Positions 18,035 to 26,421 of a stretch of DNA of 64,000 nucleotides are shown here, piece after piece; within the stretch, counting starts at the first letter, position 1, and the number at the start of each line of letters is the position of its first letter. The notes under the pieces were generated by a model that saw only the letters and a list, made by a program, of their open reading frames with translations, did not search any database and was not told the origin of the DNA. Source of the DNA: an uncultured Oscillospiraceae bacterium (lineage in GTDB: Bacteria > Bacillota > Clostridia > Oscillospirales > Oscillospiraceae); assembly GCA_947631865.1 (NCBI GenBank), contig CANRNF010000002.1, positions 1-64,000 of the forward strand, in the 5' to 3' direction. A program made the position numbers and the translations under genes.

Positions 18035-20572
18035 ATGGCATACGAATTTTCGCGCATCGAGAAAAAGTGGCAGGGCATATGGGAGAAGGAAAAGCCCTAT
18101 GCCGCCGTTACCGGGGACAGCCGGCCCAAGTGGTACGGCCTCATCGAGTTCCCCTATCCCTCCGGCCAGGGCCTGCACGTGGGCCATCCCCGGCCCTTCA
18201 CGGCCATGGACATCGTCGCCCGCAAGCGGCGCATGCAGGGCTATAACGTGCTGTTCCCCATCGGCTTCGACGCCTTCGGCCTGCCCACGGAGAACTTCGC
18301 CATCAAAAACCACATCCACCCCGCCATCGTCACCAAGCAGAACATCGAGAACTTCACCCGCCAGCTGAAAATGCTGGGCTTCAGCTTCGACTGGGACCGG
18401 GTGGTGGATACCACGGATCCTACATACTATAAGTGGACCCAGTGGATATTCCTCCAGCTGTGGAAGAAGGGCTTGGCCTACAAGGCCACCATGCCCGTGA
18501 ACTGGTGCACCTCCTGCAAGTGCGTACTGGCCAACGAGGAAGTGGTGGAGGGCGTGTGCGAGCGGTGCGGCTCCCCGGTCATCCAGAAGGAGAAGAGCCA
18601 GTGGATGCTCCGCATCACCGACTATGCCCAGCGGCTCATCGACGACCTGGACGACGTGGACTACATCGAGCGGGTGAAGATCCAGCAGCGCAACTGGATC
18701 GGCCGCTCCACCGGCGCGGAGGTCACCTTCAAATCCACCGCCGGGGACGACATCGTGGTCTTCACCACCCGGCCCGACACCCTGTTCGGCGCCACATATA
18801 TGGTGCTGAGCCCGGAGCACGCGCTGGTGAAGAAGTGGATGCCCCTTTTGAAAAACGCCGCCGACGTACAGGCCTATCAATACGCCGCCTCCTCCAAGAG
18901 CGACCTGGAGCGGACGGAGCTCAACAAAGAAAAGACCGGCGTGCGCCTGGACGGCGTGGCGGCGGTCAACCCGGTGAACGGCCGGGAGATCCCCATCTTC
19001 ATCTCCGACTACGTCCTGGCCACCTACGGCACCGGCGCCATCATGGCCGTGCCCGCCCACGACGACCGCGACTGGGAGTTCGCCAAGAAGTTCGGCTGCG
19101 AGATCATCGAGGTGGTCTCCGGCGGCGAGGACGTGCAGAAGGCCGCCTTCACCGCCAAGGACGACACCGGCATCCTTGTAAACTCGGAGTTCCTCAACGG
19201 CCTTACGGTGCGGCAGGCCATCCCCGTCATCACCCAGTGGCTGGAGGAGAAGGGCATCGGCCGCGCCAAGGTGAACTTCAAGCTCCGTGACTGGGTCTTC
19301 TCCCGTCAGCGATATTGGGGCGAGCCCATCCCCATGGTGAACTGCCCCAAGTGCGGCTGGCAGCCCCTGCCGGAGGACCAGCTGCCCCTGCTGCTGCCGG
19401 AGGTGGAGAGCTACGAGCCCACCGACGACGGGGAGAGCCCCCTGAGCAAAATGACCGACTGGGTCAATACCACCTGCCCCTGCTGCGGCGGCCCCGCCCG
19501 GCGGGAGACGGACACCATGCCCCAGTGGGCCGGGTCCAGCTGGTACTTCCTGCGCTATATGGACCCCCACAACGACAAGGCACTGGCCTCCAAGGAGGCA
19601 TTGGACTACTGGTCCCCTGTGGATTGGTATAACGGCGGCATGGAGCACACCACGCTCCATCTGCTCTACTCCCGGTTCTGGCACAAGTTCCTCTACGACA
19701 TCGGCGTGGTGCCCACCAAGGAGCCCTACGCCAAGCGCACCAGCCACGGCATGATCTTGGGCCAGAACCCCCACTGCTTCAGCTGCATGTCCCCGGACAA
19801 GCAGAAGGAACTCATCAACGAGTTCGGCAGCGAGGAGGCGGCCAAGGCCCACCTGGTGGAGAAATACGGCGAGATGGCCGAGCGGCCCAGCGTGAAGATG
19901 AGCAAGTCCCTGGGCAACGTGGTGAATCCGGACGACATCGTCCGGGACTACGGCGCGGACACCATGCGGCTGTACACCATGTTCATCGGCGACTTTGAAA
20001 AGGCGGCCTCCTGGTCCGACGAGGCGGTGAAGGGCTGCAAGAAGTTCCTGGACCGTGTCTGGGCCCTGGCGGAGGCCGGTCCCACCGGCGACGGCATCAC
20101 CCCCGCCAACGAGACCGCCATCCACCAGACCATCAAGAAGGTGTCCCAGGACATCGAGGAGATGAAGTTCAACACCGCCATCTCCGCCATGATGACCTTG
20201 GTGAACGGGTTCTACAAGACCAGGCCCAGCCGGGGCGACATGAAGATCCTCCTGGAGCTTCTGAGCCCCTTCGCGCCCCACGCCGTGGAGGAGATGTGGG
20301 AAATGCTGGGCTTTGAGGGCCGGGCTATGAGCCAATCCTGGCCGGAATATGACGAGGCTAAGACCGTGGAGCAGACCCGGGAGCTGGCTGTGCAGGTGAA
20401 CGGCAAGCTGAAGGGCACCGTATCCGTACCCACTGACTGCCCCGACGAGCAGGCGGTGGCCGCCGCCCAGGCCGAGCCCAAGGTGGCGAGGGCCCTGGAG
20501 GGCATGGATATTGTCAAGACCATCGTGGTGAAAAACCGCCTGGTCAATCTCATCATAAAGCCGAAAAAATAA
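18035..20572 (+). CDS. leuS: Leucyl-tRNA synthetase
   Basis: Class I synthetase charging tRNA-Leu. The 845-residue protein has the HIGH-equivalent [15 protein letters not shown], a zinc-binding [13 protein letters not shown]...CERCG region, the CP1 editing domain with [15 protein letters not shown] and [13 protein letters not shown], a second Cys pair set (CPKCGW...CPCCGG), and the catalytic loop [10 protein letters not shown]. The C-terminal anticodon-binding and tail domains are present. It lies 6 bases after rsfS and is the last gene before a new promoter. Confidence 0.97.
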   Translation: MAYEFSRIEKKWQGIWEKEKPYAAVTGDSRPKWYGLIEFPYPSGQGLHVGHPRPFTAMDIVARKRRMQGYNVLFPIGFDAFGLPTENFAIKNHIHPAIVTKQNIENFTRQLKMLGFSFDWDRVVDTTDPTYYKWTQWIFLQLWKKGLAYKATMPVNWCTSCKCVLANEEVVEGVCERCGSPVIQKEKSQWMLRITDYAQRLIDDLDDVDYIERVKIQQRNWIGRSTGAEVTFKSTAGDDIVVFTTRPDTLFGATYMVLSPEHALVKKWMPLLKNAADVQAYQYAASSKSDLERTELNKEKTGVRLDGVAAVNPVNGREIPIFISDYVLATYGTGAIMAVPAHDDRDWEFAKKFGCEIIEVVSGGEDVQKAAFTAKDDTGILVNSEFLNGLTVRQAIPVITQWLEEKGIGRAKVNFKLRDWVFSRQRYWGEPIPMVNCPKCGWQPLPEDQLPLLLPEVESYEPTDDGESPLSKMTDWVNTTCPCCGGPARRETDTMPQWAGSSWYFLRYMDPHNDKALASKEALDYWSPVDWYNGGMEHTTLHLLYSRFWHKFLYDIGVVPTKEPYAKRTSHGMILGQNPHCFSCMSPDKQKELINEFGSEEAAKAHLVEKYGEMAERPSVKMSKSLGNVVNPDDIVRDYGADTMRLYTMFIGDFEKAASWSDEAVKGCKKFLDRVWALAEAGPTGDGITPANETAIHQTIKKVSQDIEEMKFNTAISAMMTLVNGFYKTRPSRGDMKILLELLSPFAPHAVEEMWEMLGFEGRAMSQSWPEYDEAKTVEQTRELAVQVNGKLKGTVSVPTDCPDEQAVAAAQAEPKVARALEGMDIVKTIVVKNRLVNLIIKPKK

Positions 20573-20580
20573 GGATTTTC

Positions 20581-20609
20581 TTGACAACCGGGCCGAAAAC
20601 CTTTATAAT
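20581..20609 (+). promoter_or_regulatory. Consensus sigma-A promoter of rpsU
   Basis: TTGACA (20581-20586), a 17-bp spacer and TATAAT (20604-20609) match both consensus hexamers exactly. The predicted mRNA start lies ~50 bases before rpsU. This is the strongest promoter seen in the window, in keeping with ribosomal protein output. Confidence 0.92.
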
Positions 20610-20666
20610 ATCCAAGGTTCGCAGAGAAAGCACATATGAGGCGTATTCGGAGGGAGGGAAAACAGA

Positions 20667-20852
20667 ATGTCGGAAATCTACGTCAAAGAGAACGAATCTC
20701 TCGATAACGCGCTCAAACGGTTCAAGCGCAGCTGCGCAAAGGCTGGCGTCATGAATGACCTCCGCCGGAAGGAGTACTACCAGAGCCCCAGCGTGAAGCG
20801 CCGCAAGAAGTCCGAAGCGGCCCGCAAGAACAAACATAAGCGGTATTATTAA
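20667..20852 (+). CDS. rpsU: 30S ribosomal protein S21
   Basis: A 61-residue basic ribosomal protein. [21 protein letters not shown] and the C-terminal [15 protein letters not shown] are characteristic. A strong RBS (GGAGGGAGGG) precedes the ATG. It is a single-gene unit between a consensus promoter and a strong terminator. Confidence 0.97.
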   Translation: MSEIYVKENESLDNALKRFKRSCAKAGVMNDLRRKEYYQSPSVKRRKKSEAARKNKHKRYY

Positions 20853-20860
20853 TGAAACGA

Positions 20861-20893
20861 AGACCTCACAGCTTGGCGCTGTGAGGTCTTTTG
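20861..20893 (+). terminator. Terminator after rpsU
   Basis: AGACCTCACAG-CTTGGCG-CTGTGAGGTCT followed by TTT. An 11-bp perfect stem lying 8 bases after the rpsU stop. Confidence 0.9.
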
Positions 20894-20908
20894 CAAAGGA
20901 GCGGCGAT

Positions 20909-21787
20909 ATGTACGAACTGAACCAAGTCTCGGAGCGGTGCTATTACATCCAGTCCCCGGCAAAAATAGGTCTGGTGAAGCTGGAGGGGGACGACGTGTG
21001 TCTCATCGACAGCGGCAACGACAAGGACGCGGGCCGGAAGGTCCGGCAGCTTCTGGACGCCAACGGCTGGCGCCTCACCGCCATCTACAACACCCACTCC
21101 AACGCCGACCACATCGGCGGCAACAAGTACCTCCAGGCCCAGACAGGCTGCAAAGTATATGCCCCCGGTATCGAGTGCGATATGACCCGCCACACGGTGC
21201 TGGAGCCGGCGTTTCTGTACGGCGGATACCCCTGTAAGGACCTGCGGCACAAGTTCCTCATGGCCCAGGAAAGCGACGCTCTTCCCCTGACGGCGGATGT
21301 GCTGCCGAAGGGATTCGAGATGATATCCTTGCCGGGCCATTTCTTCGACATGGTGGGCTTCCGGGCCCCGGGGGACGTGGTGTATCTGGCGGACTGCCTG
21401 TCCAGCCGGGAGACGCTGGACAAGTACCAGATCGGCTTCATCTACGACGTGGGGGCGTATCTTGACACACTGGAAAAGGTGAAGGGGATGGAGGCAGCCA
21501 TGTTCGTGCCCGCCCACGCCCCGGCGGCGGAGAGCGTTCGGGATCTGGCCCAGTACAACATGGACAAGGTCAACGAGATCGCGGAGCGCATCACGGACAT
21601 GTGCGGCCAGCCCATGAGCTTTGAGCGCATTTTGCAGAAGCTGTTTAAAGAGTACGGCCTCGCCATGAACTTTGAGCAGTACGCCTTGGTGGGCAGCACG
21701 GTCCGGTCCTATCTCTCCTGGCTGAAGGACACCGGCCGCCTCACCGTCCGGTTCGAGGACAGCATGCTCCTGTGGGAGCGGGCATAA
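20909..21787 (+). CDS. MBL-fold metallo-hydrolase
   Basis: A 292-residue metallo-beta-lactamase-fold protein of the glyoxalase-II-like group; the reaction is unknown. The N-terminal domain has the metal site THSNADHIGG, in which the second His of the usual HxHxDH is replaced by Asn. Further metal ligands are likely in LPGHFFDMVGF and YLADCLSS, and AMFVPAHAP fits the last His. A C-terminal helical, winged-helix-like region (residues ~200-290) follows. The ATG at 20909 has AAAGGAG upstream; the track's TTG at 20891 lies in the terminator. It is probably transcribed by read-through from rpsU or its own weak promoter. Confidence 0.85.
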   Translation: MYELNQVSERCYYIQSPAKIGLVKLEGDDVCLIDSGNDKDAGRKVRQLLDANGWRLTAIYNTHSNADHIGGNKYLQAQTGCKVYAPGIECDMTRHTVLEPAFLYGGYPCKDLRHKFLMAQESDALPLTADVLPKGFEMISLPGHFFDMVGFRAPGDVVYLADCLSSRETLDKYQIGFIYDVGAYLDTLEKVKGMEAAMFVPAHAPAAESVRDLAQYNMDKVNEIAERITDMCGQPMSFERILQKLFKEYGLAMNFEQYALVGSTVRSYLSWLKDTGRLTVRFEDSMLLWERA

Positions 21788-21802
21788 GGGAATAAAAAGC
21801 AA

Positions 21803-21827
21803 AGCGCCAGCCGAAACGGCTGGCGCT
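21803..21827 (+). terminator. Hairpin terminator after MBL gene
   Basis: AGCGCCAGCCG-AAA-CGGCTGGCGCT is a perfect 11-bp stem followed by GTTGTTGT. The T tract is imperfect but the position, 16 bases after the stop, fits termination. Confidence 0.75.
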
Positions 21828-21843
21828 GTTGTTGTGTGGACAT

Positions 21844-21955
21844 GGCCCCCTTGTGTAAAGGGGGCTGTCGCCGCCGTTAGGCGGTGACTGAGGGATTGTC
21901 GTTTACAACCCCTCCGCCTCGCTCCGCTCGGCACCTCCCCTTACACAGGGGAGGC
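21844..21955. repeat. MITE-like palindromic intergenic repeat
   Basis: About 112 bp with related ends in opposite orientation: CCCTTGTGTAAAGGGG on the left and CCCCTTACACAGGGG on the right, with inner CCGCCTCGCTCCGCTCGG-type sequence. Elements of this general form (stem with TTGTGTAAAGGG) are, from memory, frequent in gut Clostridia genomes. No coding capacity is seen, and only one copy lies in this window. Confidence 0.7.
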
Positions 21956-21977
21956 TTTATACCGCACGTCAGGCTTC

Positions 21978-22862
21978 TTAGTCCACGGCAATGAGCTCGT
22001 AGTCCTCGGTGCCGAAGCCCAGGGCCGCGGCGGCGTCGATGGTGTGGGTGCCCTTGCGGGACTCCACCCGCTCCAGGAAGTGGTCCCGGCCCGGGTCCTT
22101 GGAGGCGTAGACCAGGTCCATGCAGGCCTTGTCCAGCGCCACCGGGTCCAGGGAGGAGAGGGTTCCGATGTCGGCCATGCAGGGGTCCTCCGCCACAGCG
22201 CAGCAGTCGCAGTCCACGGACAGATTGCACATCATGCTCACGAAGGCGCACTTGCCCTTAAACATCTCCACCACGCTGGAGGCCGCGTCGGCCATGGCCT
22301 CGCAGAAGGCAAGCTTATCGGCGTGATTGTCCCAGCAGGTGGCCTGGTTGGAATCTTTGCCGGCGGAGTGGATGAGGCTCTTGCCCGCGCTGGAGGCGCA
22401 GCCGATGGACAGCTGCTTCAAAGCCCCGCCGTAGCCGCCCATGGGGTGGCCCTTGAAGTGGCTCAGGACCAGCAGGGAGTCGTAGTTGGCCAGGTCCTTG
22501 CCCACCCGGTTCTCCTTCAGGATCTTGCCGCCCGGCACGGGCAGGATCAGGTCCGGGCCCTCCGCGTCCAGCAGGTCCACGTCGAAATACTTGATCCAGC
22601 CGTGGCCGGCCAGGAGTTTGCGGTGCTTCTCGGTGGTGTTGCGCTCGCCGTCATAGGCGGTGTTGCACTCCACGATGGTGCCGTGGACGTGCTCCACCAT
22701 GGGCTTCATGAACTCGGGATGCAGATAGTTCTGGTTGCCCTCCTCGCCGGAGTGGACCTTGACGGCTACCTTGCCGGGCAGTTGGATACCCAGGCGCTCG
22801 TACATCTCCACCACGGTCTCGGGGCTGAGCTTCTTCGTGAAATAGACCTTCGCTTTAGCCAT
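21978..22862 (-). CDS. DUF362 domain-containing protein
   Basis: A 294-residue protein of the DUF362 family, whose function is unsettled; some members carry ferredoxin-like Fe-S domains but none is evident here. Blocks seen are KVAVKVHSGEEGNQNYL, VECNTAYDGERN, LSHFKGHPMGGYGGALKQLSIGCAS and a Cys cluster VDCDCCAVAEDPCMADIG near residue 220. The last could bind metal or a cluster. The ATG at 22862 has GAGGTG six bases upstream; the track start is a GTG at 22871. It is the last gene of a leftward unit behind the AI-2E family transporter. Confidence 0.82.
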   Translation of the reverse strand: MAKAKVYFTKKLSPETVVEMYERLGIQLPGKVAVKVHSGEEGNQNYLHPEFMKPMVEHVHGTIVECNTAYDGERNTTEKHRKLLAGHGWIKYFDVDLLDAEGPDLILPVPGGKILKENRVGKDLANYDSLLVLSHFKGHPMGGYGGALKQLSIGCASSAGKSLIHSAGKDSNQATCWDNHADKLAFCEAMADAASSVVEMFKGKCAFVSMMCNLSVDCDCCAVAEDPCMADIGTLSSLDPVALDKACMDLVYASKDPGRDHFLERVESRKGTHTIDAAAALGFGTEDYELIAVD

Positions 22863-22904
22863 TATTATCACCTCAAGTATAATATCGCCGCGGGGCGGCG
22901 CAGT

Positions 22905-24023
22905 TTATTCCTCGTCCCTCATGGGCACGGCCCGGCCCTCCCGGAGGGCCAGGTCGTCCCGGAGCGCCTGATAGGCCGCTGCCGTCAGCGGCACGCCCAC
23001 CAGCATCCCCAATACGCCGAACATGGCCCCGCCGATGGTCACGGCAGCCAGCACAAAGATACCGGGCAGACCGATGGAGGAGCCCACCACCCGGGGATAG
23101 ATGATGTTGCCCTCCAGCTGCTGCAGGACCACGATGAATATCAGAAACCAGATGGCCTTGACGGGGGCCACGGACAGGATCATGAACGCGCCCACGCCCG
23201 CGCCGATGTAGGCCCCGGCCACGGGGATCAGGGCCGTCACGCCCACCAGAGTGCCCACCATGGTGGCGTAGGGGAAGCGGAAGAGCATCATCCCGCCGAT
23301 GCACAGGCTGCCCAGGATGACCGCCTCAGTGCACTGGCCCACCACATACTTGCGGAAGCAGCTGTCCAGCAGCCGCAGGATATACATGGCCCGGCGCTCC
23401 CACTTCTCGGGCAGGTAGGTGGTGATGACCCGGCGGCACTGGCGGCCCAGGGTGTCCTTGCCCAGGAGCAGGTAGATGGCGAAGATGAGGCCAAAGAGGA
23501 CCGTCACCGCCCCGGAGAAAATGGTGCTCACGGCCCCGGCGGCGCCGCTGACGCCGGACAGGAGCACGCCCCGTATCTTGCCCACCAGGCCGGGCCAGTC
23601 CATGGCGGCCAGCTTTTCCTCGATGTCCGGGGGGATGAGCTTCAGGACGTAGGGGTTCTGCAGCAGCTTGTTCACCGCCGCCGGCGCCTGCTTGATGAGG
23701 GCATTGATGCAGGAGAGGAACTCCGGCACCACCAGCCGTATCACGAAAAACAGCACGAGTATCACCGTCAGCACCGCCGCGGTCATGCACACCGGCCGGC
23801 GCAGCTTCGCCGCCGTGCCCGCGGCCTTGCGCAGGAAGTGGCGCTCATAAAAGCTCATGAGGATGTTGACCGTGTAGGCGATGGCCGCGCCCAGGATGAG
23901 GGGCAGCATGGCTCCCAGGAGCACGCCGAACAGATGGGACACCGCGCCCCAGTAGTAAATGGCCAGATACAGCAAAAACGCCGTGAGACCGATGCGCCAG
24001 CATGTCTTTTTCGTCAGCTTCAT
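22905..24023 (-). CDS. AI-2E family transporter (YtvI/PerM-like)
   Basis: A 372-residue integral-membrane protein of the AI-2E exporter-like/PerM family (PF01594), which form pentameric channels or Na+(Li+)/H+ antiporters; the family name does not imply AI-2 transport. About eight hydrophobic segments are present, with the family's conserved C-terminal half: IPVAGAYIGAGVGAFM and QQLEGNIIYPRVVGSSIGLPGI. The start is well supported by AAGGAGGG. It lies 12 bases after the repressor gene, so the two are probably cotranscribed; a link to DNA damage control is only inference. Confidence 0.88.
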   Translation of the reverse strand: MKLTKKTCWRIGLTAFLLYLAIYYWGAVSHLFGVLLGAMLPLILGAAIAYTVNILMSFYERHFLRKAAGTAAKLRRPVCMTAAVLTVILVLFFVIRLVVPEFLSCINALIKQAPAAVNKLLQNPYVLKLIPPDIEEKLAAMDWPGLVGKIRGVLLSGVSGAAGAVSTIFSGAVTVLFGLIFAIYLLLGKDTLGRQCRRVITTYLPEKWERRAMYILRLLDSCFRKYVVGQCTEAVILGSLCIGGMMLFRFPYATMVGTLVGVTALIPVAGAYIGAGVGAFMILSVAPVKAIWFLIFIVVLQQLEGNIIYPRVVGSSIGLPGIFVLAAVTIGGAMFGVLGMLVGVPLTAAAYQALRDDLALREGRAVPMRDEE

Positions 24024-24035
24024 GGCTCGCCCTCC

Positions 24036-24710
24036 TTACAGAACTTTTCCGAACACCCGCAGCTGGGCGGGGTCGGAGATGGGGATGTCCTCATACTCCG
24101 GGTTCAGGCTGTGCAGGTATACCCCGTCGGGCCGGTCATGGAGGACCTTGATATAGCCGCTGCCCTGCCAGGAGAACAGGCCCGTCTCCCCGTGGTCCAC
24201 GGAGGGGACCGCCTTCACGTATACCGTGTCGCCGTCGTGGAACCGGGGCTCCATGCTGTCCCCGGCCACCCGGACGGCGAAATCCGCCTGCCGGGGCGCC
24301 CCGGCGGCGTCGATCCACTGGTAGTCGCTGTCGTCCAGGAATTGGCCCGGTCCGGCGCTGGCGGCCAGGGTGTAGAGCCGGATAGCCCGGCCCCGCTCCA
24401 GATGGGGCTCGTAGAGCCCGCTGCGGCGCAGAAGGTCCGCGTATTCTGTCAACTTCCGCCGACCGGCGGCGTTGAGGCCCTTGGCCAGGCCCTCGCCCAT
24501 GAACTCTCCGGACACGTCGGATACGTCCAATGCCAGACACACCAGCAGGAATTGCCGGGCGGAGGGGAGGGTGGCGCCTTTCTCCCATTTGGAGAGCGCC
24601 TTGTCGGAGATGGGCTCGCCCAGGGCCGTCAGTTTGTGGGCCACTTCCTTCTGAGACAGACCCGCCGCCCGCCGCAGAGACGCGATGTGGGCGCCGATAT
24701 CCTCGAACAT
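24036..24710 (-). CDS. LexA-like repressor: HTH_XRE plus S24 peptidase domain
   Basis: A 224-residue regulator. Residues 1-70 are an XRE/Cro-type helix-turn-helix (LRRAAGLSQKEVAHKLT, ALSKWEKG). Residues ~120-224 are an S24 (LexA/CI/UmuD) autoprotease domain with the nucleophile in RVAGDSMEPRFHDGDTV and the general-base Lys in GSGYIKVLH. Such proteins (HdiR-like) self-cleave with activated RecA. It is divergently arranged with a Y-family polymerase, and its own promoter overlaps a palindromic site, which implies autoregulated SOS-type control. The RBS GGAGAGGAGG is strong. The function is inferred from domains and context. Confidence 0.9.
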   Translation of the reverse strand: MFEDIGAHIASLRRAAGLSQKEVAHKLTALGEPISDKALSKWEKGATLPSARQFLLVCLALDVSDVSGEFMGEGLAKGLNAAGRRKLTEYADLLRRSGLYEPHLERGRAIRLYTLAASAGPGQFLDDSDYQWIDAAGAPRQADFAVRVAGDSMEPRFHDGDTVYVKAVPSVDHGETGLFSWQGSGYIKVLHDRPDGVYLHSLNPEYEDIPISDPAQLRVFGKVL

Positions 24711-24747
24711 AGCCAGTCCTCCTCTCCGAGTATTATTGCTCGCTTAC

Positions 24748-24776
24748 AGTATATAGCAGAAAGAGAACTATTGCAA
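24748..24776 (-). promoter_or_regulatory. Promoter of the LexA-like repressor operon
   Basis: Read leftward: TTGCAA (24776-24771), a 17-bp spacer, TATACT (24753-24748). The -35 box lies inside the palindromic operator candidate, consistent with autorepression. Confidence 0.75.
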
Positions 24777-24816
24777 GATATTTCTCGTATTGAGAGAAAA
24801 TTACTATTTACTTCTC
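24763..24816. promoter_or_regulatory. Candidate SOS operators between repressor and polymerase
   Basis: GAGAACTAT-N6-ATATTTCTC (24763-24786) is an imperfect palindrome with half-sites GAGAAnTAT. A second GAGAA...TTCTC pair spans 24794-24816 and covers the -35 region of the polymerase promoter. An overlapping TTTCTC-N7-GAGAAA lies between them. The two sites would let one repressor silence both divergent promoters. The consensus differs from the Bacillus LexA box (CGAAC-N4-GTTCG). Confidence 0.65.
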
Positions 24817-24835
24817 CAAATAAGCGATATATAAT
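24807..24835 (+). promoter_or_regulatory. Promoter of the Y-family polymerase, near-leaderless
   Basis: TTTACT (24807-24812), a 17-bp spacer and a perfect TATAAT (24830-24835). The ATG at 24842 lies only 6 bases after the -10 box, so transcription would begin at or about the start codon and leave no room for a ribosome-binding site. Confidence 0.75.
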
Positions 24836-24841
24836 GGGGCC

Positions 24842-26062
24842 ATGGAGAGGGTCATCTTACATTCGGATATCAACAGCTGCTATGTGAGCATCGAACTGCT
24901 CACCCGGCCCGAGCTGCGGGGGCTGCCGGTGGCGGTGGGGGGAGACGAGGAGGCCCGCCACGGTATCATCCTGGCCAAGAGCCAGGAGGCCAAGCGCTGC
25001 GGCGTGAAGACGGGCATGGTCCTGTGGCAGGCCCGGCAGCTGTGCCCGGAGCTCATCGTGCTCCGGCCCCATTATGACAAGTACGAGGCGGTGTCCCACG
25101 CCGCCCGGGCCATATACGCCGATTTCACCGACCGGCAGGAGCCCTTCGGCCTGGACGAGAGTTGGCTGGACATCACCGGCTGCCACGCCTGGAAAGATGG
25201 TTACCTGGCGGCCCAGGAGGTGCGCCGGCGCATCCGCTCGGAGCTGGGCGTCACGGTGAGCGTGGGCGTGAGCTGGAACAAGGCGTTCGCGAAGCTGGGC
25301 TCGGACTACCGCAAACCCGACGCGGTGACGGTGCTGGGAAAGGACAATTTCCGTGAGGTGGTCTGGCCCCTTCCCGTGGGCGCGCTGCTGTTCGCCGGGC
25401 CCGCTTCCGTCAGGACGCTGGGGGCCATGGGCGTGCGCACCATCGGCCAGCTGGCCGCGGCGGACCCGGAGATGCTGCGGCTGCGGATGGGGAAGGGGGG
25501 ACTCACCCTCTACCGCTACGCCAACGGCTGGGACGACAGCCCCGTCCGCCGGTTCGACTGCCTGCCGCCGGTGAAGAGCATCGGCAACTCCACCACGCCG
25601 CCCAGGGACCTGGTCTGTGACGCCGACGTGCGGGCGGTGATGCTGGCCCTGGCGGAGGAGGTGGGGGCCCGGCTCCGGGGCGCGGGGATGCGCACCCGGC
25701 TCATCGAGGTGGCCGTCCGGGACGGGGAGACCCTCCATTGGACTGAGCACCAGGCGGCCCTGTCCCGGCCCACGGACGTGACAAAGGAGCTCTATGAGCG
25801 GGCCATGAGCCTTTTCCGGGAGCTGCACCGGTGGCCCGGGGCCCTGCGGGGTCTGGGCCTTCGCACCGGGGTCCTCAGCCCCGCGGACGCCCCGGAGCAG
25901 ACGGATCTGTTCACCGACTACAGGCGGCTGGACAGACTGCGCAGCCTGGACCGGGCCGTGGATGGCCTGTGCGCCCGATATGGCGCCCGGACGGTCCGCC
26001 GCCTGGGCGCGGCCCTGCCCGAGGATATGCCACGGGAAAAGTGCTCCTTCGCGGACAGGTGA
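24842..26062 (+). CDS. Y-family DNA polymerase (DinB/Pol IV-like)
   Basis: A 406-residue translesion polymerase. The N-terminus RVILHSDINSCYVSIELL holds the first catalytic Asp and a Tyr at the steric-gate position; GLDESWLDITG holds the catalytic Asp-Glu pair; VTVSVGVSWNKAFAKLGSDYRKPDA is the thumb/finger motif. A little-finger domain follows. The sequence EQTDLF near residue 357 matches a beta-clamp-binding motif (QxxLF). The start is fixed by family alignment despite lacking an RBS. Divergence from a LexA-like repressor with shared palindromes indicates damage-inducible expression. Confidence 0.92.
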   Translation: MERVILHSDINSCYVSIELLTRPELRGLPVAVGGDEEARHGIILAKSQEAKRCGVKTGMVLWQARQLCPELIVLRPHYDKYEAVSHAARAIYADFTDRQEPFGLDESWLDITGCHAWKDGYLAAQEVRRRIRSELGVTVSVGVSWNKAFAKLGSDYRKPDAVTVLGKDNFREVVWPLPVGALLFAGPASVRTLGAMGVRTIGQLAAADPEMLRLRMGKGGLTLYRYANGWDDSPVRRFDCLPPVKSIGNSTTPPRDLVCDADVRAVMLALAEEVGARLRGAGMRTRLIEVAVRDGETLHWTEHQAALSRPTDVTKELYERAMSLFRELHRWPGALRGLGLRTGVLSPADAPEQTDLFTDYRRLDRLRSLDRAVDGLCARYGARTVRRLGAALPEDMPREKCSFADR

Positions 26063-26073
26063 GGGCGCGGCGA

Positions 26074-26143
26074 TGCAATTCAGGTCGTGTTTTTGTAGAT
26101 TCGGGACAAAAGTATTGACAAATGCCCCGGATGTTTCAATAAT
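26074..26143 (+). promoter_or_regulatory. Shared promoter/operator element, copy A
   Basis: TGCAATTC, then GTCGTG, TTTTGTAGATTCGGGACAAA and TTGACA (26115-26120), with a 17-bp spacer and AATAAT as -10. The block upstream of -35 is nearly the same as at 27247 and 35150. It holds the inverted repeat TTTTGT...ACAAAA. It precedes the double-glycine-leader peptide gene. Confidence 0.85.
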
Positions 26144-26186
26144 GGGATCAGGATCGCAGGCATAAATCATAAGGAGGAATATAACT

Positions 26187-26384
26187 ATGAGCGAGGATAA
26201 GATCATCAACGAGCAGGAACTGGAAAACGTCTCCGGCGGCGGCGTCGGCTTGGACGTGCTGTTCGTCAAGGCCAATTGCGCGGGCTGCGCCAATGACAAG
26301 GACGGGAAATGCCCCCACAAGGCGGACATGGCCGCCAAGGCGCTGAAGCAGGGGAATGTCACCATGTGCACGTTCAGATCGTGA
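26187..26384 (+). CDS. Small Cys-containing peptide with double-glycine leader (RiPP/bacteriocin-like precursor)
   Basis: A 65-residue peptide with a perfect RBS (AAGGAGGAA). The N-terminal part, INEQELENVSGGG, has the ELxxVxGG pattern of leaders cleaved by C39 peptidase-ABC exporters. The remaining ~45 residues contain four Cys (CAGC, KCPHK, MCTF) and many Lys. No signal peptide is visible. No C39 transporter or modification enzyme lies in the window, so maturation would depend on genes elsewhere. It shares promoter architecture with the NlpC/P60-Sel1 unit. The bacteriocin/RiPP reading is inference; a metal-binding peptide is an alternative. Confidence 0.7.
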   Translation: MSEDKIINEQELENVSGGGVGLDVLFVKANCAGCANDKDGKCPHKADMAAKALKQGNVTMCTFRS

Positions 26385-26421
26385 AAACGGCCGGACGAAG
26401 GTCAGGAAAGGAAGGATCGCG

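Noticed and set aside
17588-20587. A 999-residue minus-strand ORF opposite rsfS and leuS
   Set aside because: Shadow frame of leuS; no domain, start site or RBS.
22044-24887. A 947-residue plus-strand ORF
   Set aside because: Shadow of three well-supported leftward genes (DUF362, AI-2E transporter, LexA-like repressor).
26089-26110. TTTTGT-GATTCG-ACAAA as a riboswitch or RNA hairpin
   Set aside because: In all three copies it lies upstream of the -35 box, so it is not transcribed from that promoter; a DNA operator is the better reading.
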